The notes beneath the pieces are model-generated. The model saw nothing but the letters and a program-made list of their open reading frames with translations, made no database searches and was not told the origin of the DNA. The position numbers and the translations under genes are program-made. Positions 1-14,042 of a stretch of 64,000 bases of DNA are shown piece after piece (within the stretch, counting starts at the first letter, position 1; every line of letters begins with the position of its first letter). This DNA is from Isoetes taiwanensis (taxonomy: Eukaryota > Streptophyta > Lycopodiopsida > Isoetales > Isoetaceae). The stretch lies in the NCBI GenBank assembly GCA_021234155.1, contig JAJEKV010000024.1:10948913-11012912 (forward strand). Reading direction: 5' to 3'.

Positions 1-3000
1 TTGTTGTACTTCCGTTCCGGTTACGTATTGCTGATAAACCCAAGCGGCCCTTGTATAGAACAAATCTTATGGAAGAATATAGAGTTTGCCAAGATGCATG
101 GGCTCAAGAAGCATGTCATGATACCACAAAAATAATGAGTGATTTTACGTGGTTCAAAAATTAAATAGGAGATTGTTGCCCTAAGGTATGAACCAATTCC
201 TTGTTACGTGAAGGTATTTCCTAAAAGCAATTCCGTTACAAATTAAACATAGGAGCAGTCAAAATAAAGAATAGAGTTTGCAACATACCTTTGTATGCAT
301 GCGGGCATATAAAGCATAATACATCGGCTAGTTTATCCGACCCTCGTTTTGCCCTTCCCTTAGCAGGATCACGGGTATAGGTTGCTTTGCCGCTACGGCT
401 TATTTGAAAGGCAGTGTAAACTCATCCTCTGCATTGATGCACCATCCCGAGCTTGATGAAAGCTATGTTAAATCTGAAACTAAGCAAGGAAGGAAATGCC
501 AGAATAGAAGGATGGCTCTGCGGGATGTGGTCCAAGAAAATCGAGGCAAGCAGGGAGGGATAATGAGAATCCGCTCCTTGAAATGGAAACCTAAAATGCT
601 TTCATCAAATTGCCTCATAGAAATTTCGACAACCCGAGATTCCTGTGAGTAAGAATCCATAAGCAGTTAAATGGCGGTAAAACCTAAAAGGCGCAACACA
701 GCCCATTCTTCGGTCCATTCACGGGCATCAGCATCATAAGCTTATAAAATCTACCGAGGTGGAAACTTATCACGCGTACATCCTTCCAGCCAAGCCAGGA
801 CACTTCGAATGCATCTGAAGGGGCAATGCAAAATTCTCCAAAAGGTGCGGCCCTATTAGTCGTAGAAATTTAATTTTTTTCTGATTTTTAGAAATGGAAA
901 TTTTTCAGAAGTACCCAAATCCCGCGAAACCTTAGGATAATCACCTTATAAGAATTCCAAAAGCATTTTCATCCCATCAGGAGAAAATCCCAAATTAATA
1001 AAGTAGATATGCCACATTAATTCGTTTCTGCGGATCTTTGGTCATCTTTAGTGCAGGCAGTCTTCGTAAAACAAATCGCACAAACTCAAAGTCACTCATT
1101 CATTCCAGCAACACTTGAGGACAACAAATCACTCCTATAAATACTAGTAAAATCTTGAAGAATCAAGATGTCACATGGTATGGTGAGACCACCATTAGAA
1201 CAACTATATACTGCATCATTGTCCCTTTTTTTGAAGGGCCATGTGCAAACTTTATTGCAATCAAAGAGCTAAACAACATAAAGGGGTGCAAAGGCGAGGG
1301 AGTTATAGCAGAAGGCCGGACAAGCAGTCAAGCCGAGCACAGCCACTGTCTATGCATGAGTGAATTGAAGGTAAGTATGCCAAATCAATACCTTCTTCTC
1401 TTGATCAAGAGAAGAACATTTATATCATAACAATTTGTGAGTATTGAAGAAGGAATCTCATCTGCAATGTCCATACCCTTAAAAATAAATAGTCTCCTTC
1501 TCTTCCCAAATCGACCACAAAACCCGGCCGGTCTGAAGATAGCTGGGTTTTGCCACATTTTGTGCCATGTGCGGGGATATAGATATGGCGGGATTTCTTT
1601 GGCTAGACGCGGCCGTGTGCCAAATAGAGTTAATACCCCAGACCATGCTGTGAAGCCTCTCACCGCGAAAAACAATGCTCAATACTCTCAACCCTTTGTC
1701 GGAATGGCTTGATATCCGATTATCAAGGGTATGGGCCGAGCTTTGTTGACTGCAGAGGCATCTGTGGATCACTGGCCATATCGCTCTTTGCCACTTTGGG
1801 ATGAAGCAGCTTATCCCATACCCGCGTCAAACAGCTTCTCCTTTGTGGTAGGGGCACAGAAGATACCATCAGCTAGGCTGACAAGACATCGAATGCGAGA
1901 AACAGATTTATACACGAAGACACCAGCGCTACGGCTCTATACGATGGCGACCCCATACGATTACTTCAATGCGTGGGGCGGTATCTACAATGGCAATGTA
2001 GCATCACGAGTCCAAATCCTCTATCCCATCACATTTTAATAAGAATTTTTGTTCTAAATGCTTCCCATGACATGAGTGGCCAGATGGGCCTGAGAAACAC
2101 TGTAGTGTTTATACTGCTTTGCTATCTATATAGCTATTTGGTCTTTGGATGAACAACAAGCTTACTTAGAATATGAGGGTTCTGATATTGAACCTTAAAA
2201 ACATGTGAGAGGAATTAGTGGGAGGGGGGTTTTACTATGTATTTACGTATGTATGTAAGGGTATATAAGGTTTACTGGTTTTAAAATTGTAAATCTAAAG
2301 GAAGGGGTCTATAGGGACATGAAGTTCCAAGACTATGGTTGGTATATTACTAAATTAAGAAAAGTTATGGGACATATATATATAAGGTAGGGGGTCTAAA
2401 ATTAAAATATGAAGCTGTATAAGGGGAAGGGGGAAGGCGTTTTCTTGGTGAAATCCTTATAAGGGTTTTGTCCAACTTGAGAGCGCGGATGGCGTCTACC
2501 ACCATTAAAGGAGTGAGCCCGGATTTGGGGAGCCGTTCTCGGGGTGTCCTAGAGGGAATCCACGGCATGGGCGGACAGCGAAGGCACATGCCTGGATTGA
2601 CATGAAAAAGAGGTCTAACGGTGTCCCAAGGCAAGCAGCCTTTAGAAGGGAGAAGCGTTAGGATATGGATGTATATGATAAAGCAGCGCCCAGGAAGGGA
2701 GGCGGCCTTAATGGTGGCCTTGTAAGAAAGAGGAGCAATCTTTGAATCATTTTAAACCAGCCTCAACTGGGAGAATCGTCCCTACCCTTTGAGGATCCTC
2801 CAAATAAGCGATATATCATCACCTTACTACGGAGAAATGAAAATCCGGTATTCAGACCACCCGTGCCTTAGGCTTAATGCACTTCTCCCAAGCTACCTTG
2901 ACCACCCGATACAACTGTTTCCACCCCAAATAAAGTTCGGCTGATCGCTGTCCTCATCCATCTTGCTTGAGGGGGCTAATGATGGAATGCCATGTAGACA

Positions 3001-3640
3001 TGAGTGTTACTAAGGACACACTTAGCCATAGTGATCCTTAGGAACATGGATAGTTTAGTACGTATTCCACCAAAACAAGGGTCATACGCAGCCTAAAATT
3101 ATTTCATCCCAGCATGCAGCGAGGCGTGAATTAGAGCGAGGGGATACCAAGCAACAGTGAATTGTTGCCATGCGGAAAGAATCTTCCATGGATAGTCGAG
3201 GAACACATGGAGGGATAAGAACATCGGCGTCCACAAAGCGGTACACTTTTACCCAACCCACGAGAACTCCTGATGCTAAGGAGGAGATGTGTCTAATAAT
3301 AGCTTAGCATTATGGAGATTCTTTGCCTCATGATTAGGAAATAGAAAAGTGTCATCAGGCATATTGATTACATACCTCTCTGAGAACCATGGCTCATTTG
3401 CAAACCTTGAATGATGCCATCACGGGTAACCACCGAGGAAGAGTACGGGATAATGCTTACGCCACGGTGTGAACAACAAAGGTGCTAAGGGCAACCTATA
3501 GGAATTCCTCTACCACCGAATGTGCTCCAGTATTTCGTCTTGAAAAGTCACGGTAGACGCTAGCATGAAGGTTCATGACATTTTACGGTAAATGGCTCTC
3601 CAAACCCAAGGGTAAGAAGACACTTCTCCAAGCTCCAAAG
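1..3640. other. Unassigned AT-rich intergenic sequence
   Basis: No domain, RNA gene, terminal repeat or duplicated block could be recognised here. The longest open frames are about 100 codons, overlap one another on both strands, and show no family motif, so I treat them as chance frames. Short G-runs at about 2220-2440 and a purine-rich stretch at about 2400-2640 are the only visible compositional features. Degraded transposon sequence is the likeliest content, but nothing seen proves it. Confidence 0.5.
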
Positions 3641-3651
3641 AAGTCCATGGT

Positions 3652-5363
3652 ATGAACTTTATACATGAATACTATTTTTGTATTCACCGAATACAAATTG
3701 ACACACCATTAGTATGTTTGCTAATGTGTTTTGCTCTTACTGTGTTTGGAGATGTAAATGAAATCTTTAGCGAACTACACATTTGTACCATCAGGCTCCT
3801 GGGTTCAGAAAGATGCAGCATCGACGCAATTTTTGAAGCTCAGAGCTTGCCAACACTCAGCTAGCTCTGAGATCCTTCTTGCTCGCCCGAAGACACTCCA
3901 AGTCAGGTTACAAATAAGCTTCCACAACCATTTCAAGCTACTCGAGTCCATCTCCCATCTTGCCTACCCACCCCTTCTGTGCCCTGCCCGCGATTACACA
4001 ATAAACTTCCACCGACGTTTTGTTTAATTTGGAGTAGCGACAAAAGCTACCCCGATTTTGAAGTTTCTCACGCTGCAAGTACACACGAGACTGCTTCGGG
4101 AAGAGTGTGAGATCCTCCATGACTTTTCCTTTCCGACTTCATCTGGCGGGGATGATTGCAAAGTCTTCCACCACTTTTCGAGGCCGTGGACATCCAACAA
4201 CACCTCATCAAAGTCTTTGCGGCTTTGGTGCACCCACCATCCTACAATCCTCACGCTGCTGACATTTTGCCTTACGTGCGGGAACAACAGCGTGGACTTT
4301 TCATCTACAGAGTACACACCTGGAGTGAAGAAGAGGTCACCCTAGAGTGGAACTTTCAAGTAGGGATAAGGGATCCCAACTAACGACACAAGGCGAGCGG
4401 CCCCAACCAACGACAGCGGCGTACATGTTCTCCGGTAATCTTCGAGAAGTTTTAGGTGGATCATACCATACTTGACACCGCTCATACTGTAGAAGAAAAA
4501 TCTCATGAATGAGCAAAAATGAGGGAAAATGCGAAAATTAGATCTTTTAGCGCTTCAAATTTAGCAGGTAATTTTAACATAGCTGAACTTCGTGCTGTCG
4601 AGACTTCTGATTCTATGACTTTGTAGCCCAAGACACTACCTAGCCTATAAATTGTGAACCAACCTACAAGAGAACAACACCTTCACACTTTTCACACTTA
4701 AATGGTAAAGTGCATTTAGAAATGCTTTATACTTGTACTGCCAGATTTAGGGTGCTTTCGAGAATGTCAGAAGAATACCTGAGAATGGATAAGGGCAGAG
4801 ACTTCGTCAACATGGTATTCAACAAAGGATTTAACTTAACAATGTATGCCTTAAAATTTGCTCAGGTCTTGGATGGATAGATATTTTAAGGAGACATGTG
4901 AAAAGTTGCAAGCTGTAAGGAGTATCATTTGGTGACAACATCACCAAGAAAGACATCTTTCATGAATACAAAGTCATGTGAAATTACGGTCTGGCTGACA
5001 ACATATTGCATACTTGAACCTACGAAAAAATGAATTTAGTCTAGTCAATTCCCAAGAAACATAGAATGTCCATTTGCTCACGTGTGCGAGTGCAAAAAGC
5101 CAAAAGAAATGGCAAAAGGCTGAGATGGAAAGTAAGTACAGCACAACTTCATTCCTATTTTTCATTTCCTTAAGTTCTTTTGACTGACTCCTTTATGCGG
5201 ATATTTTTACCTTGAGAGCACTGGACACGTGGGCAACAAGCGGCCCAGAGAAGGAAGCTTGCTAAGCTACGGGGAAGAAAGCTCTTGAGCATCCCTCTGG
5301 GTACATATGCGACTTGTTATGCGATGGCATGGATGGGAAAAGACTACTCTACCCTCCTTTTAA
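3652..5363 (+). repeat. Repeat A, copy 1 (left part of composite repeat)
   Basis: This block aligns along its whole length, in direct orientation, with 17660-19283. Shared landmarks are the near-palindrome around 3678-3696, the stretch starting at 3709, the run at about 4180-4380, and the block at about 5310-5360 just before the transposon junction. The two copies differ mostly by small insertions and deletions. Some frames look protein-like, for example residues PYVREQQRGLFIYRVH near 4270-4320, but the other copy breaks the same frame and no family is recognised. The strand follows the frame with the longest protein-like stretch and is uncertain. It could be a degraded retroelement body or a duplicated gene fragment. 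Confidence 0.75.
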
Positions 5364-5402
5364 CAACAGGTGTGTCCCGATGGACGAGAAATGGTCCATT
5401 TG
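5364..5402 (+). repeat. CACTA-like left terminal inverted repeat
   Basis: It begins CAACAGGTGTGTCCCG, followed by a TGGAC block and ATGGTCCAT. The reverse complement of 7972-8011 has the same block order. The fourth and fifth bases deviate from CACTA, by mutation or read error. Confidence 0.6.
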
Positions 5403-7971
5403 TGAGATATTCACTTTAAAATTAAGTATAAAATCAAAGACACAAAATCTATTGGAACCTTCTAGGAGTTCATATATGGCTGATCATGCTCCACTCTAAA
5501 ATATCTAGGTATATACACCTCGGATTTCTTGTAAGTTATTCTCTATGGGCTTCGAGGTCAAGTGCAAAAGGTTCATGTTTAAAAAAGTCAAAACTGTCTT
5601 GACGAAGATTCTTTCCATTTTTGATTACTCACGATATTTTCTACACGAGGATGAGAAAAAGACACAAAAAACCACATGTCGATCCAAAGAGTTTGTGAAG
5701 ATAAGGGCTATTCAAACCTTGTGAGTCAAAAGCTGTTTTCTATCTCCTCGAACCATTTTATGGTTCCCCGAGCCCGATTGTAGTTTAAATACAAGAACTT
5801 TACAAGAAAATGTATTTTGAGCTATGTTGTATAAACAAATGACAAGTTCCTCCATCCCATAAAAATGTTGGTGCTTTGAATTTGATGTGCATAGCTTTTA
5901 CTTTTTGATTTTTAATTTTTTAGGGAACTTGTAATAAGGATTGGTATTTTTCCATACAAAGCAAAAGAGTACTCTATGATGTCCTCCAAAAAATCATAAT
6001 GTGAAAGCTCAAAATGATATGAAACCAATGCAAAAGAAACAAGCTCATAAAAATGCAAAAGAATAGTATTAAAGAAATCAAGAAAGGTTTACGTACGAGA
6101 CCATTCTTGGTTCCTTAGGTCCTTTCAAATAAAAAACTTCCTTATGTTGTCGTTTCAAGTTGGAATTTTTGAGATCTAATTACTTTGATCTACTTGAGTA
6201 ATTGAATATGTTTGTTGATCATAATCAGATTTGGATTAATCTTTATAGCATCAACTTCAAATATATCTTCTCGTTTATTTCTAGATTGTAGTCAAGGTGT
6301 GACTTTAAAACCACATTCTTACAATATTCCATGAGAGTATTTCAAAAAAATTCAAAGAAAATATGGAAGTTTGTGACCATAAAAGTCAAGTTAGGAGGAG
6401 AATGCTATGTGCGGTTCCACTTACTGAGACCATTAATGGGGTCCACCGGGTGAAAGTTTAAAATTAATAGAGGCAACATCTTAGTAATTTGATCTCAACT
6501 TTTGGAATATATTTTATTTATGCACAGGTTCTTTATAGAATAAAATTGGTTGATTGGAGAGCTTGCATGATTTGAGGGCAATGTTTTAAGCCTGGCTTGG
6601 TATATGCGGTACTTATTTACCAATTGAATCTACAATGACTTCCTCACACCTTTCCAAGAATTGTATTTATTAAGGTAAGAAGCCATCAGGTATTAGCCCT
6701 TAAGGGACAAAATGGATGGGGGCTAGAGAGATATATGCTTTTCACAATTGGTACAACTGTGGATGCCAAATGGTCCATACCGAAATTTATATTCGTAGCT
6801 TCCAAAATAATATGTTATTTCCTTTATAAAGAATTAAAGAGGTTATATGTATAAGGAAAGGCCCTCATTCACTTGAAAATATAATGTACATGAAGATGAC
6901 CTATATGTAGCGTTATCTGCAAAGCTCCAGTAACATTAGCGACAGTAGGATATACTAGTTTTATACTGGTAAGAAATAACTATGTTTCTCATTATTTTTT
7001 TTTTTGCAAGAAGGCTACACAACCTACAAGTAGACCTATATATATGTCCTTGTCATATTTTGAACCATTTTGACATATTTGGAGGCACAAAGAAGTACAT
7101 CAAAGGTCATATGGTCTTATTATTTGATTCTCATAGTTGAACTTCGGAATGTTACTTCAATCATCAACAAACTTATCACTAGCTATGTAAATGTGGTCTT
7201 TGGCCTATAATTTTAGGGTCACTCCATATTTAACCTCCTAATGGCCATTGTCCTGTTTCTTTGAACTTGTAATCTTTCGGAAATCTTGTTAAGCTGCTAC
7301 ATTTATTACTAACTACACTATTTGCAAGTTGATAGGTAATCTTCTATATAGATATAAGTAAGATGCATCATTCCATTGCCCTCGTGATACTTAAAGATTG
7401 TGATTTTTGGGGAGCATTTTAACATATAATTTTGTCCAAAATTACGTATACAAAATTCTTTATAAAATTTTGAAAGTTGATATAACTTATGAACACTCCA
7501 AAAAACAGAATTGTACTTCCTTTTGGTGGCAACTCATGGCCACAAAATTAAGTTAAAACTTGTAATAATAAGGGAAATAATAAATTAGAAACCCATAGCG
7601 GCGGTTTTTAACAAAATGGGGTTTATTTGGCTTCCACAGAGATGTTAGATGATACTTAATAGAAATTTGAAAATATACAAATCAAAGTGTTCTATCATAA
7701 ATGAGGCGTTTACTTCGAATTTGAACAATGTTTAGGTCATCTTGCTAGGGAAAGCCAAGAATGCGGAGTTACGGGTACATTTGCGGCGCAAATTCTCAAC
7801 ATTTGGACAATCTACTTACAATGTAGGTAGGTTCATTGGTGCAGAAATTCTTCCAAGGTCATTAGAATCCGGTAAAGATTAATATAGCAATGATATATTT
7901 ATAAGGTATAGGATTTCTATTCACCGGATATAATGGTTTAGGAGTGGCGTTGGGTCAACTAGATCAGTGCG

Positions 7972-8011
7972 GTCCATGGATGGGAATGGTCCACGAGACT
8001 TACACCTAGTG
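7972..8011 (-). repeat. CACTA-like right terminal inverted repeat
   Basis: Read from the minus strand it starts with the canonical CACTAGGTGT, then CGTGGACC, then ATGGACC. These pair with the matching blocks in the left terminus. Confidence 0.65.
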
Positions 8012-8014
8012 TTA

Positions 8015-10235
8015 AAAACATTCCTAAAGATGTGCGAGGAGGAATGCTTTGCCGAGGGTCCACACTATTTGGTCTTATGGTCTTTAAAGTTTGAAGACCA
8101 AAAGTCTTCTTGACCTATCTAGCACTTGGTGACCCAAACCTGCTATTTGGAGTTCTTAACAAGATGCTGTGAGCAAAGGCATCTACCTCGGGTTCTGCTT
8201 GCAACTTGATAACTACAAGGGAGAACAAGAACCAGCGCGCCTCTTTGTCTTTACATGCTGAGTGGGCTAGGGATCTTCAAAAGGTAAAATTTGGGATTCC
8301 TACTTGTAGGGCACACTCATGATCAAAATGGGCCAAATGCTGGTGATTTTTACGTGAGTCTAAGGAGGAAGAAGGCTTTTCTTTACAAGCCGTTTAGATA
8401 TAGAGTCTCTGACCCCACACTGCTTGATTGAGCTCCTCAAAGGAAGTATGGAACTTTAGAATTTGTTTTCTCTCCTCTGATCAACTGACAGAACAAGTTT
8501 AAATGATCTTACTTTTCAACATCCTTATCAAGTTTTCATTGAAAGGGAATGGGAGAGCCTTTTACAAGGGAAAAAATACACCACAACTCACGGTGGAGTC
8601 AAGTTTAGCGCTATAAATATGTTCCGGATATTTCTCGATTGAGCGTCTTTGAGCAACTACCTCACGAGAAAATCCAAAAGAGATCAGAAAGCGAGAAAGA
8701 AAATTGATACCCCAACTTCATCCTTGGATGCTATTCCAAGATGGTATTTCTACGGGCTTTAGGTACTTCACGGAAGAAGATCGGACTTGTGGGTGGAGGT
8801 GGAGAATTCTTTCTTGAATGAAGGCTGTTCTTGAAAACCTAACTCAAAGAGATAGTTGCGGGGAACCTTTTGTGGCTTGGCTAAAGCCCGAGTCTCTCAA
8901 TCGAGAAAACGAAGACAGGTCAAGGTATCTTTGAAGTTGTACTTCGATGTGAAGATGAGGAAGTAGGAGTCATGTATCTTGGACCCTTGGCCAAGAATAG
9001 GCTTCTTTGGTAATATCACGAGGGGTACCAAGGGTATGTAAAATTGCTTTACCAAGGAAGATGACAAAGTGGAGCTTAGCACCCCGGATAGCAAAAGTAA
9101 TTGATGCGGTCGAAAGAAGAAGGCTTAGTCACAAAACTCAAGATTCATTGGCTTCATACCGCGTTCAAAAATGCCTTTGAAGGGAAGATGTAGGCTAGTA
9201 GAGATCGAAAGAGGGAAAGAAGTCGGAAAGGTAGGTTCTGGGGATGAATTGAACCTAGCTGGAAGTAACCATTTTGTGTTATGATTTCAAGTTAAGCCCG
9301 ACAATGTCTACGTCGGGGAAGGCGTCGACACCCTCAAAAAGGCTTTATGTAATTATGGGGAGAAATGGTAAGAAATTTGAAGGGTTGATAGTGGCCCGGC
9401 GAAGATAGCTTTCGAGTACTTCCACAGAAGTGGCTTGATTGAGAAGTGAAGGGGAGATGAAGGCATTAATAGAAGATGATATACGGATCAACTTCCTTCA
9501 TTACTCCTTTGCACTTGTTGCCATGATAGATCAGTCCTTCAATACACACCCCTCATGTAAGCTGTGATGTTTGCACTTGCCTTTAGGTGTGCAAGCAAAG
9601 TGTGATAGGAATACACTTTGCCTCATTAGATGAGCAAGGTGTGATACAGGAACTCTTACTTAAGTTGTAAATTTTGTGTGTAATCATGGAGATTTTTATC
9701 TCCAACTTGTTTGAATATCTGATTTTTATGGAACTTTATTTTAATTGTTTTTAAGACTTGTACTTCCTCAATTTTAGGGTTCTCTCAAAAACATTGTTCA
9801 AGAAAATTTAAGTTGTAACAATATAGCGTCACTTTGAAATGGTATTTTTTTCCCTTTGCACAAAAGAATTGCTGTTTTGGGGGTCAAAACATCATTTATG
9901 TCTAAAATTTTTTGCCTATTTTTGGCCCTTTTTTGATTAAGGGAATCTTTAAGGAATATTCCTTTTGCTTCGTTTCAATGTTATTCTCAGTTTAATAAAT
10001 TAATCTTGTTCCAAGCTTAGTCATTTTCTTGAGACCTTGATTTTTCTAATTTAAAGCCAAAATCCTTGAAATCTTCTGATTACTTAATATACTACAAGTA
10101 CATAAATAATACTAAGAAGTTCTTGCCAAGGCAACCCTTTGTTAAAGCTGTTTTCTTGCAATTCTATTAGTTTTGAAATCTATGCCAAAAAGGCTGTTTT
10201 GCTTCCAAATATACCCAGTAACTGGGTGAGGGGGC
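8015..10235 (+). repeat. Repeat B, copy 1
   Basis: It aligns in direct orientation with 19284-21490 throughout. The shared start AACATTCCTAAAGATGTGCG sits immediately after the transposon, and the shared end lies at the AAATATACCC stretch near 10215. The last 600 bases are strongly AT-rich in both copies, like an untranslated tail. Inside, short frames look coding (for example around 8900-9130 and 9300-9420) but are broken in both copies and match no family I know. The product, if any, is unknown, and the strand is inferred from those frames. Confidence 0.75.
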
Positions 10236-12894
10236 AACCCAAAAACACTTATTACATTGGTTTTGGTGTATGTTGTGGTGGCATGATTTTTGTAAGAATG
10301 TTTAAGTAGATTTTCCGTTCAATATTTCATGTGTCAACCTTTACCAAAGATGTCACTTTGAGTGGCGGTCTCATCTATATCAACCTTTGCCTCGCATTTC
10401 TATGCATTGGCGATTGTTTACTTATTCTTGTATATAGAACAATTCCTTTGTTTATCACATGCCTATTACGCTAGTAATATTGTCCAATTTTTTTCCTCCA
10501 CACACGGAAGGCTTGATATGATTTGTTGCTTTTAAGAAAATAAGGAAAGAAATTAAATTTTTGAGCAGGGGTCACCATGTGGTATTCACTTTGCCAAATA
10601 TGGAGCAGTACATTTGAAATCCTTGAGTTCAACTATCTCCTTACCGAGGAAAGAAAGCGAAGCTTTTCAATACGCACTATTTTACGGTACCTTCAAGCAG
10701 CAGTCCGTTATCCGAAACCCCGGTTATTTACCAGCAAAATTGGTTCACCATTCAAGATTTGTTGTGGCCCTTACGTCTTAGCAATTCCAGTGTCATAATA
10801 GTCAATGCGAAGGAAAAAATGGCATCCAGCGTTCTTTGTGAAAATTTGGTAGCTTCTAAATGATAATCCTACAAACTCATTTTGGAATTACTTTCTGCGT
10901 ATAGCATTGACGCAGCAAAGTGTGCTTGTATTTCCTCAATGATTACAAAATGTTTAACATTAAGAGCGTGTCAAAATATTCTTTCAATCATTATACGATT
11001 ATTATCTACCACCGATAGAAAATTGGCATCTTGAAATCGAAGCAAAGAATTTATATTGTTCAAAACACATTGATAGCTTGAGAGGCATGTTTGTAGAGGG
11101 GAAATTAGGGGCATCTTTGCAATAATCATAAGTAATTGCTCTAACCTAGTTAAGTGTAAATATCCTTGTCGCATTAAAGGAAGCCTATCTCACCAATCTC
11201 ATCTTTGAATTCTTTGCCAAGCACCTCTGACACCAACAAAGTCCGGTGCATTTGCAAGCATTAGTAATGCGTCAACGGAGGCAAAACTTCCACTTGATCT
11301 TCTCCAAAAAGTACCTCACGGTTGCCCAATGTCTCCCTTTCAAAGGGCTAGGTTAAGCCCATGGGGTGAGTGTGTTGGTCATCACTTAGTTTGTTTGTCT
11401 CAGGAACATCCCGGATTGAATTCTGACGAAAGGAATATGATTAGGATGTGCTTAAAACCATAAAATAAAATTTCAAATTGTGAGGAAAAAATAGGCCATA
11501 AATGGTGGGGAAGTTACTATCGGCAAATTCATACAAACCAATTCCCAGTCTTCATATTGAAATTACGGATTAGAAAACCAAGATCTTTGATCGGCACCAG
11601 CTAGATCTTGTTATTATCTAAATATCTCAATTACCGAGGGGCCCATTGGCATAACTTGTATCAAAAATCAAGTTTGGTTTGATGGGAAAAGGGATGTTTG
11701 TGTGCTTTGCAAAAGGCGGGGTTCTTGGCCGGGATCAAAATAAGCTGCTATCTATGATATCCAATTTTCTACTGTCTCAAAATTGAGTAAGAATATAAGT
11801 AATAAATGAATAAGATTGATTGTTTCTGAGGAAACTTCGAGAATCAGGTGACTTGTACATCTCAATATCCATATATCATTGAAATATTGTGCCTTCCCCT
11901 TATGTACAAACCAAAGGCATGGTTAGCGGCCTCCTGCATGCTTGACAAAACCAATACGCCCCTCAACCAAGCCTAAAGGCACATATCTGATAGAAAGTCT
12001 AAACATTAGAATTTTAGAAGTAGAGTCAGTGTCGGTTACAATCATAAAGAAAAGTGACTTGTCGAGGTGCTAATGTAAGAGGCTGAAGGTAAGCTGTAGA
12101 AAAAGCTAGCATATAGCTCTAACTTATATCAAAACTTCACTTGGTAACCAGGCGACCCACAAAGAGATGGGCGGTGCCTTGAAACTAAAAATCTCCTTCA
12201 TCCTCCATACCTCATTAGCGAAGGAGCATGCTTCTCCAACGTATGGTGGCAGGGGTAACAAAACTGGCCTTGGTGGCAGTAACATGGTGTTTCGGACTTG
12301 GTCACGGGGGTAGCGGAATAGGTGGTGCCGTTTGGGATGGCAGGTGAAGGACGACTTCAAAGGAAAAACGTGGCAAAGTGGCAGGAGACGGTTTCCATTC
12401 CATTGCATTCGATTTCCATTAGAACATTAAAATGATTTCGCCTCCATCCATGTGACATTGAGCATTCCATTGTGCATGGTATGGATGGGTAACGTTTTGG
12501 GGGAAATTATCCAACATGACGTGTCATTAAGATTCGACATTCGATCGTCTGGGGTGGTGCGACATTCGACATTCGTATCATCAATATTTCGAATCTCAAA
12601 TCGGATGATCGTTTTCGAAATGTTCGATGGGCTCCCAGATTCGAAATCCACAGCTACTTAGGAGAAACAAAAATGCAAGGGTTCAAAGCTTACCATTTGG
12701 CGCTCCGGAAGGGCTTGCGCACGAGGTACATATCAACGACTCTAATTCCACCGGTTTGCGATCCAAGCTCGGGCCCAACCATCGATTATCTGATTACATT
12801 TTAAATAGAAAAGCGAGGCATAAGAGTTTGGGCACTTTGCATTGCTAACATCTTTGAATCCCGAATAACATCCTACATCGTAGCTTTAAATGGT

Positions 12895-13185
12895 GTGCAG
12901 TATTATATATGCGTCGTTAGAAACGAATATTTGGCCAAAGCATAGAGTTATGAAGGCCTCTTATATTAAAACCTTGCTACCTATCACCGGTATAGATCTC
13001 GACAAAGGCTGTTCTTAGGCATCCACCAGACAAATGCACCATGTCCATTTTGAGAAGCTAGATTGTATATTTATTTATGTTCTTGTTGTAATAAATAAGA
13101 AATGAGAACCACTGCCTGTGAAAGCTGCTTTATGTCCGGGCACCGGTAAAGCTTTATTTATTAGGCTGACCCTTATCTTTGCTTT
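12895..13185. repeat. Direct repeat H, copy 1
   Basis: This matches 13715-14042 in the same orientation. Shared pieces include TTGGCCAAAGCAT/ATGGCCAAAGCAT, GCCTCTTAT, GACAAAGGC, the TATATATTTATT run, and CACCGGTAAA/CACCAATAAA, ending at the shared GACCCTTATCTTTG. A terminal repeat of a small element or a local tandem duplication would both fit. Confidence 0.65.
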
Positions 13186-13714
13186 TGAAAAATGCGAAAT
13201 GAATGAAGAAAGAACAAAGCAAGCGTTGCAATAAAACTAAGCTCAAGTAAGCAGTAGAATTTCTGAAATAAGCCAAGCGGAAATCAAAGCGAGCGTGTGA
13301 ATGTAGCATGACGCGCACCAAATGCGGCATGGCCAAGGCTGCACCTCGGTCATTCTAGCAGAATAATGATGCATACGTAAAACTACATGTCGATGGGGCC
13401 TGGCCATTGCATTAGCCATTATAAAGAAGGTAGGCACAAATATAAAGAGGTCTCGTCTCGGTCAACCTTGCGACTTCAAAAGCATCTTCATATCGTCGAC
13501 AACAAAATAAATATACGGATAAGCTGGTATAGTTTCTAGCTTTGTCTTGATAACAATAATAGTAATCAATAAACATCTGATTAATGGCTAAAAAATAAAT
13601 TAAGCATATATGGATTTTCTTGAGGTTCCTTTAGTACATATGCTTGCCTTCTAGCTTCATTGTACGTGTCTTTGAGCAAAACCAAACAAACAAAGCCTTT
13701 TGCCTTAAATGGCG

Positions 13715-14042
13715 GTGCATGCTAATGCATGATATAAGCATAGAAAATGTACATACTTTCTGATGAGCGATGGCCAAAGCATGCTTATCTGAGAGAGTTA
13801 TGATGGCCTCTTATGCTTCAAACTCTATTTGCCTATCCACGAGTATATATCTCTGACAAAGGCGTTGGTAGGCCCATCTATAGACAAATGCAAGCGTGAC
13901 CCTTTGTTTTGAAATTTGGATTATATATTTATTAATGTTATCCTACATTTGCAATAAATAAGGGCAAAACCCTAATGCCACTGAGCGCCAGCGTGTCAGG
14001 GCACCAATAAACTATTTAATGAAAGCGACCCTTATCTTTGGC
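13715..14042. repeat. Direct repeat H, copy 2
   Basis: Partner of 12895-13185, about 830 bases downstream and in the same orientation. Both copies end at the same GACCCTTATCTTTG string. Confidence 0.65.

Larger units (their letters stand above)
5364..8011. mobile_element. Non-autonomous CACTA-type (En/Spm-like) DNA transposon
   Basis: Repeat A-B is continuous in the other copy (around 19283) but is interrupted here by 2.65 kb, which marks an insertion. The right end, read from the minus strand, begins CACTAGGTGTAAG, and the left end begins CAACAGGTGTGTCCC. The two ends form an imperfect terminal inverted repeat of about 35-40 bases sharing AGGTGT, TGGAC and ATGGNCC blocks. CACTA superfamily elements start with CACTA and make 3-bp target duplications. 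The flanking bases are TAA on the left and TTA on the right, compatible but not identical. No transposase-like frame is visible and the length is short, so this would be a deletion derivative moved by an enzyme encoded elsewhere. The element is AT-rich and lacks ORFs of note. Confidence 0.72.
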
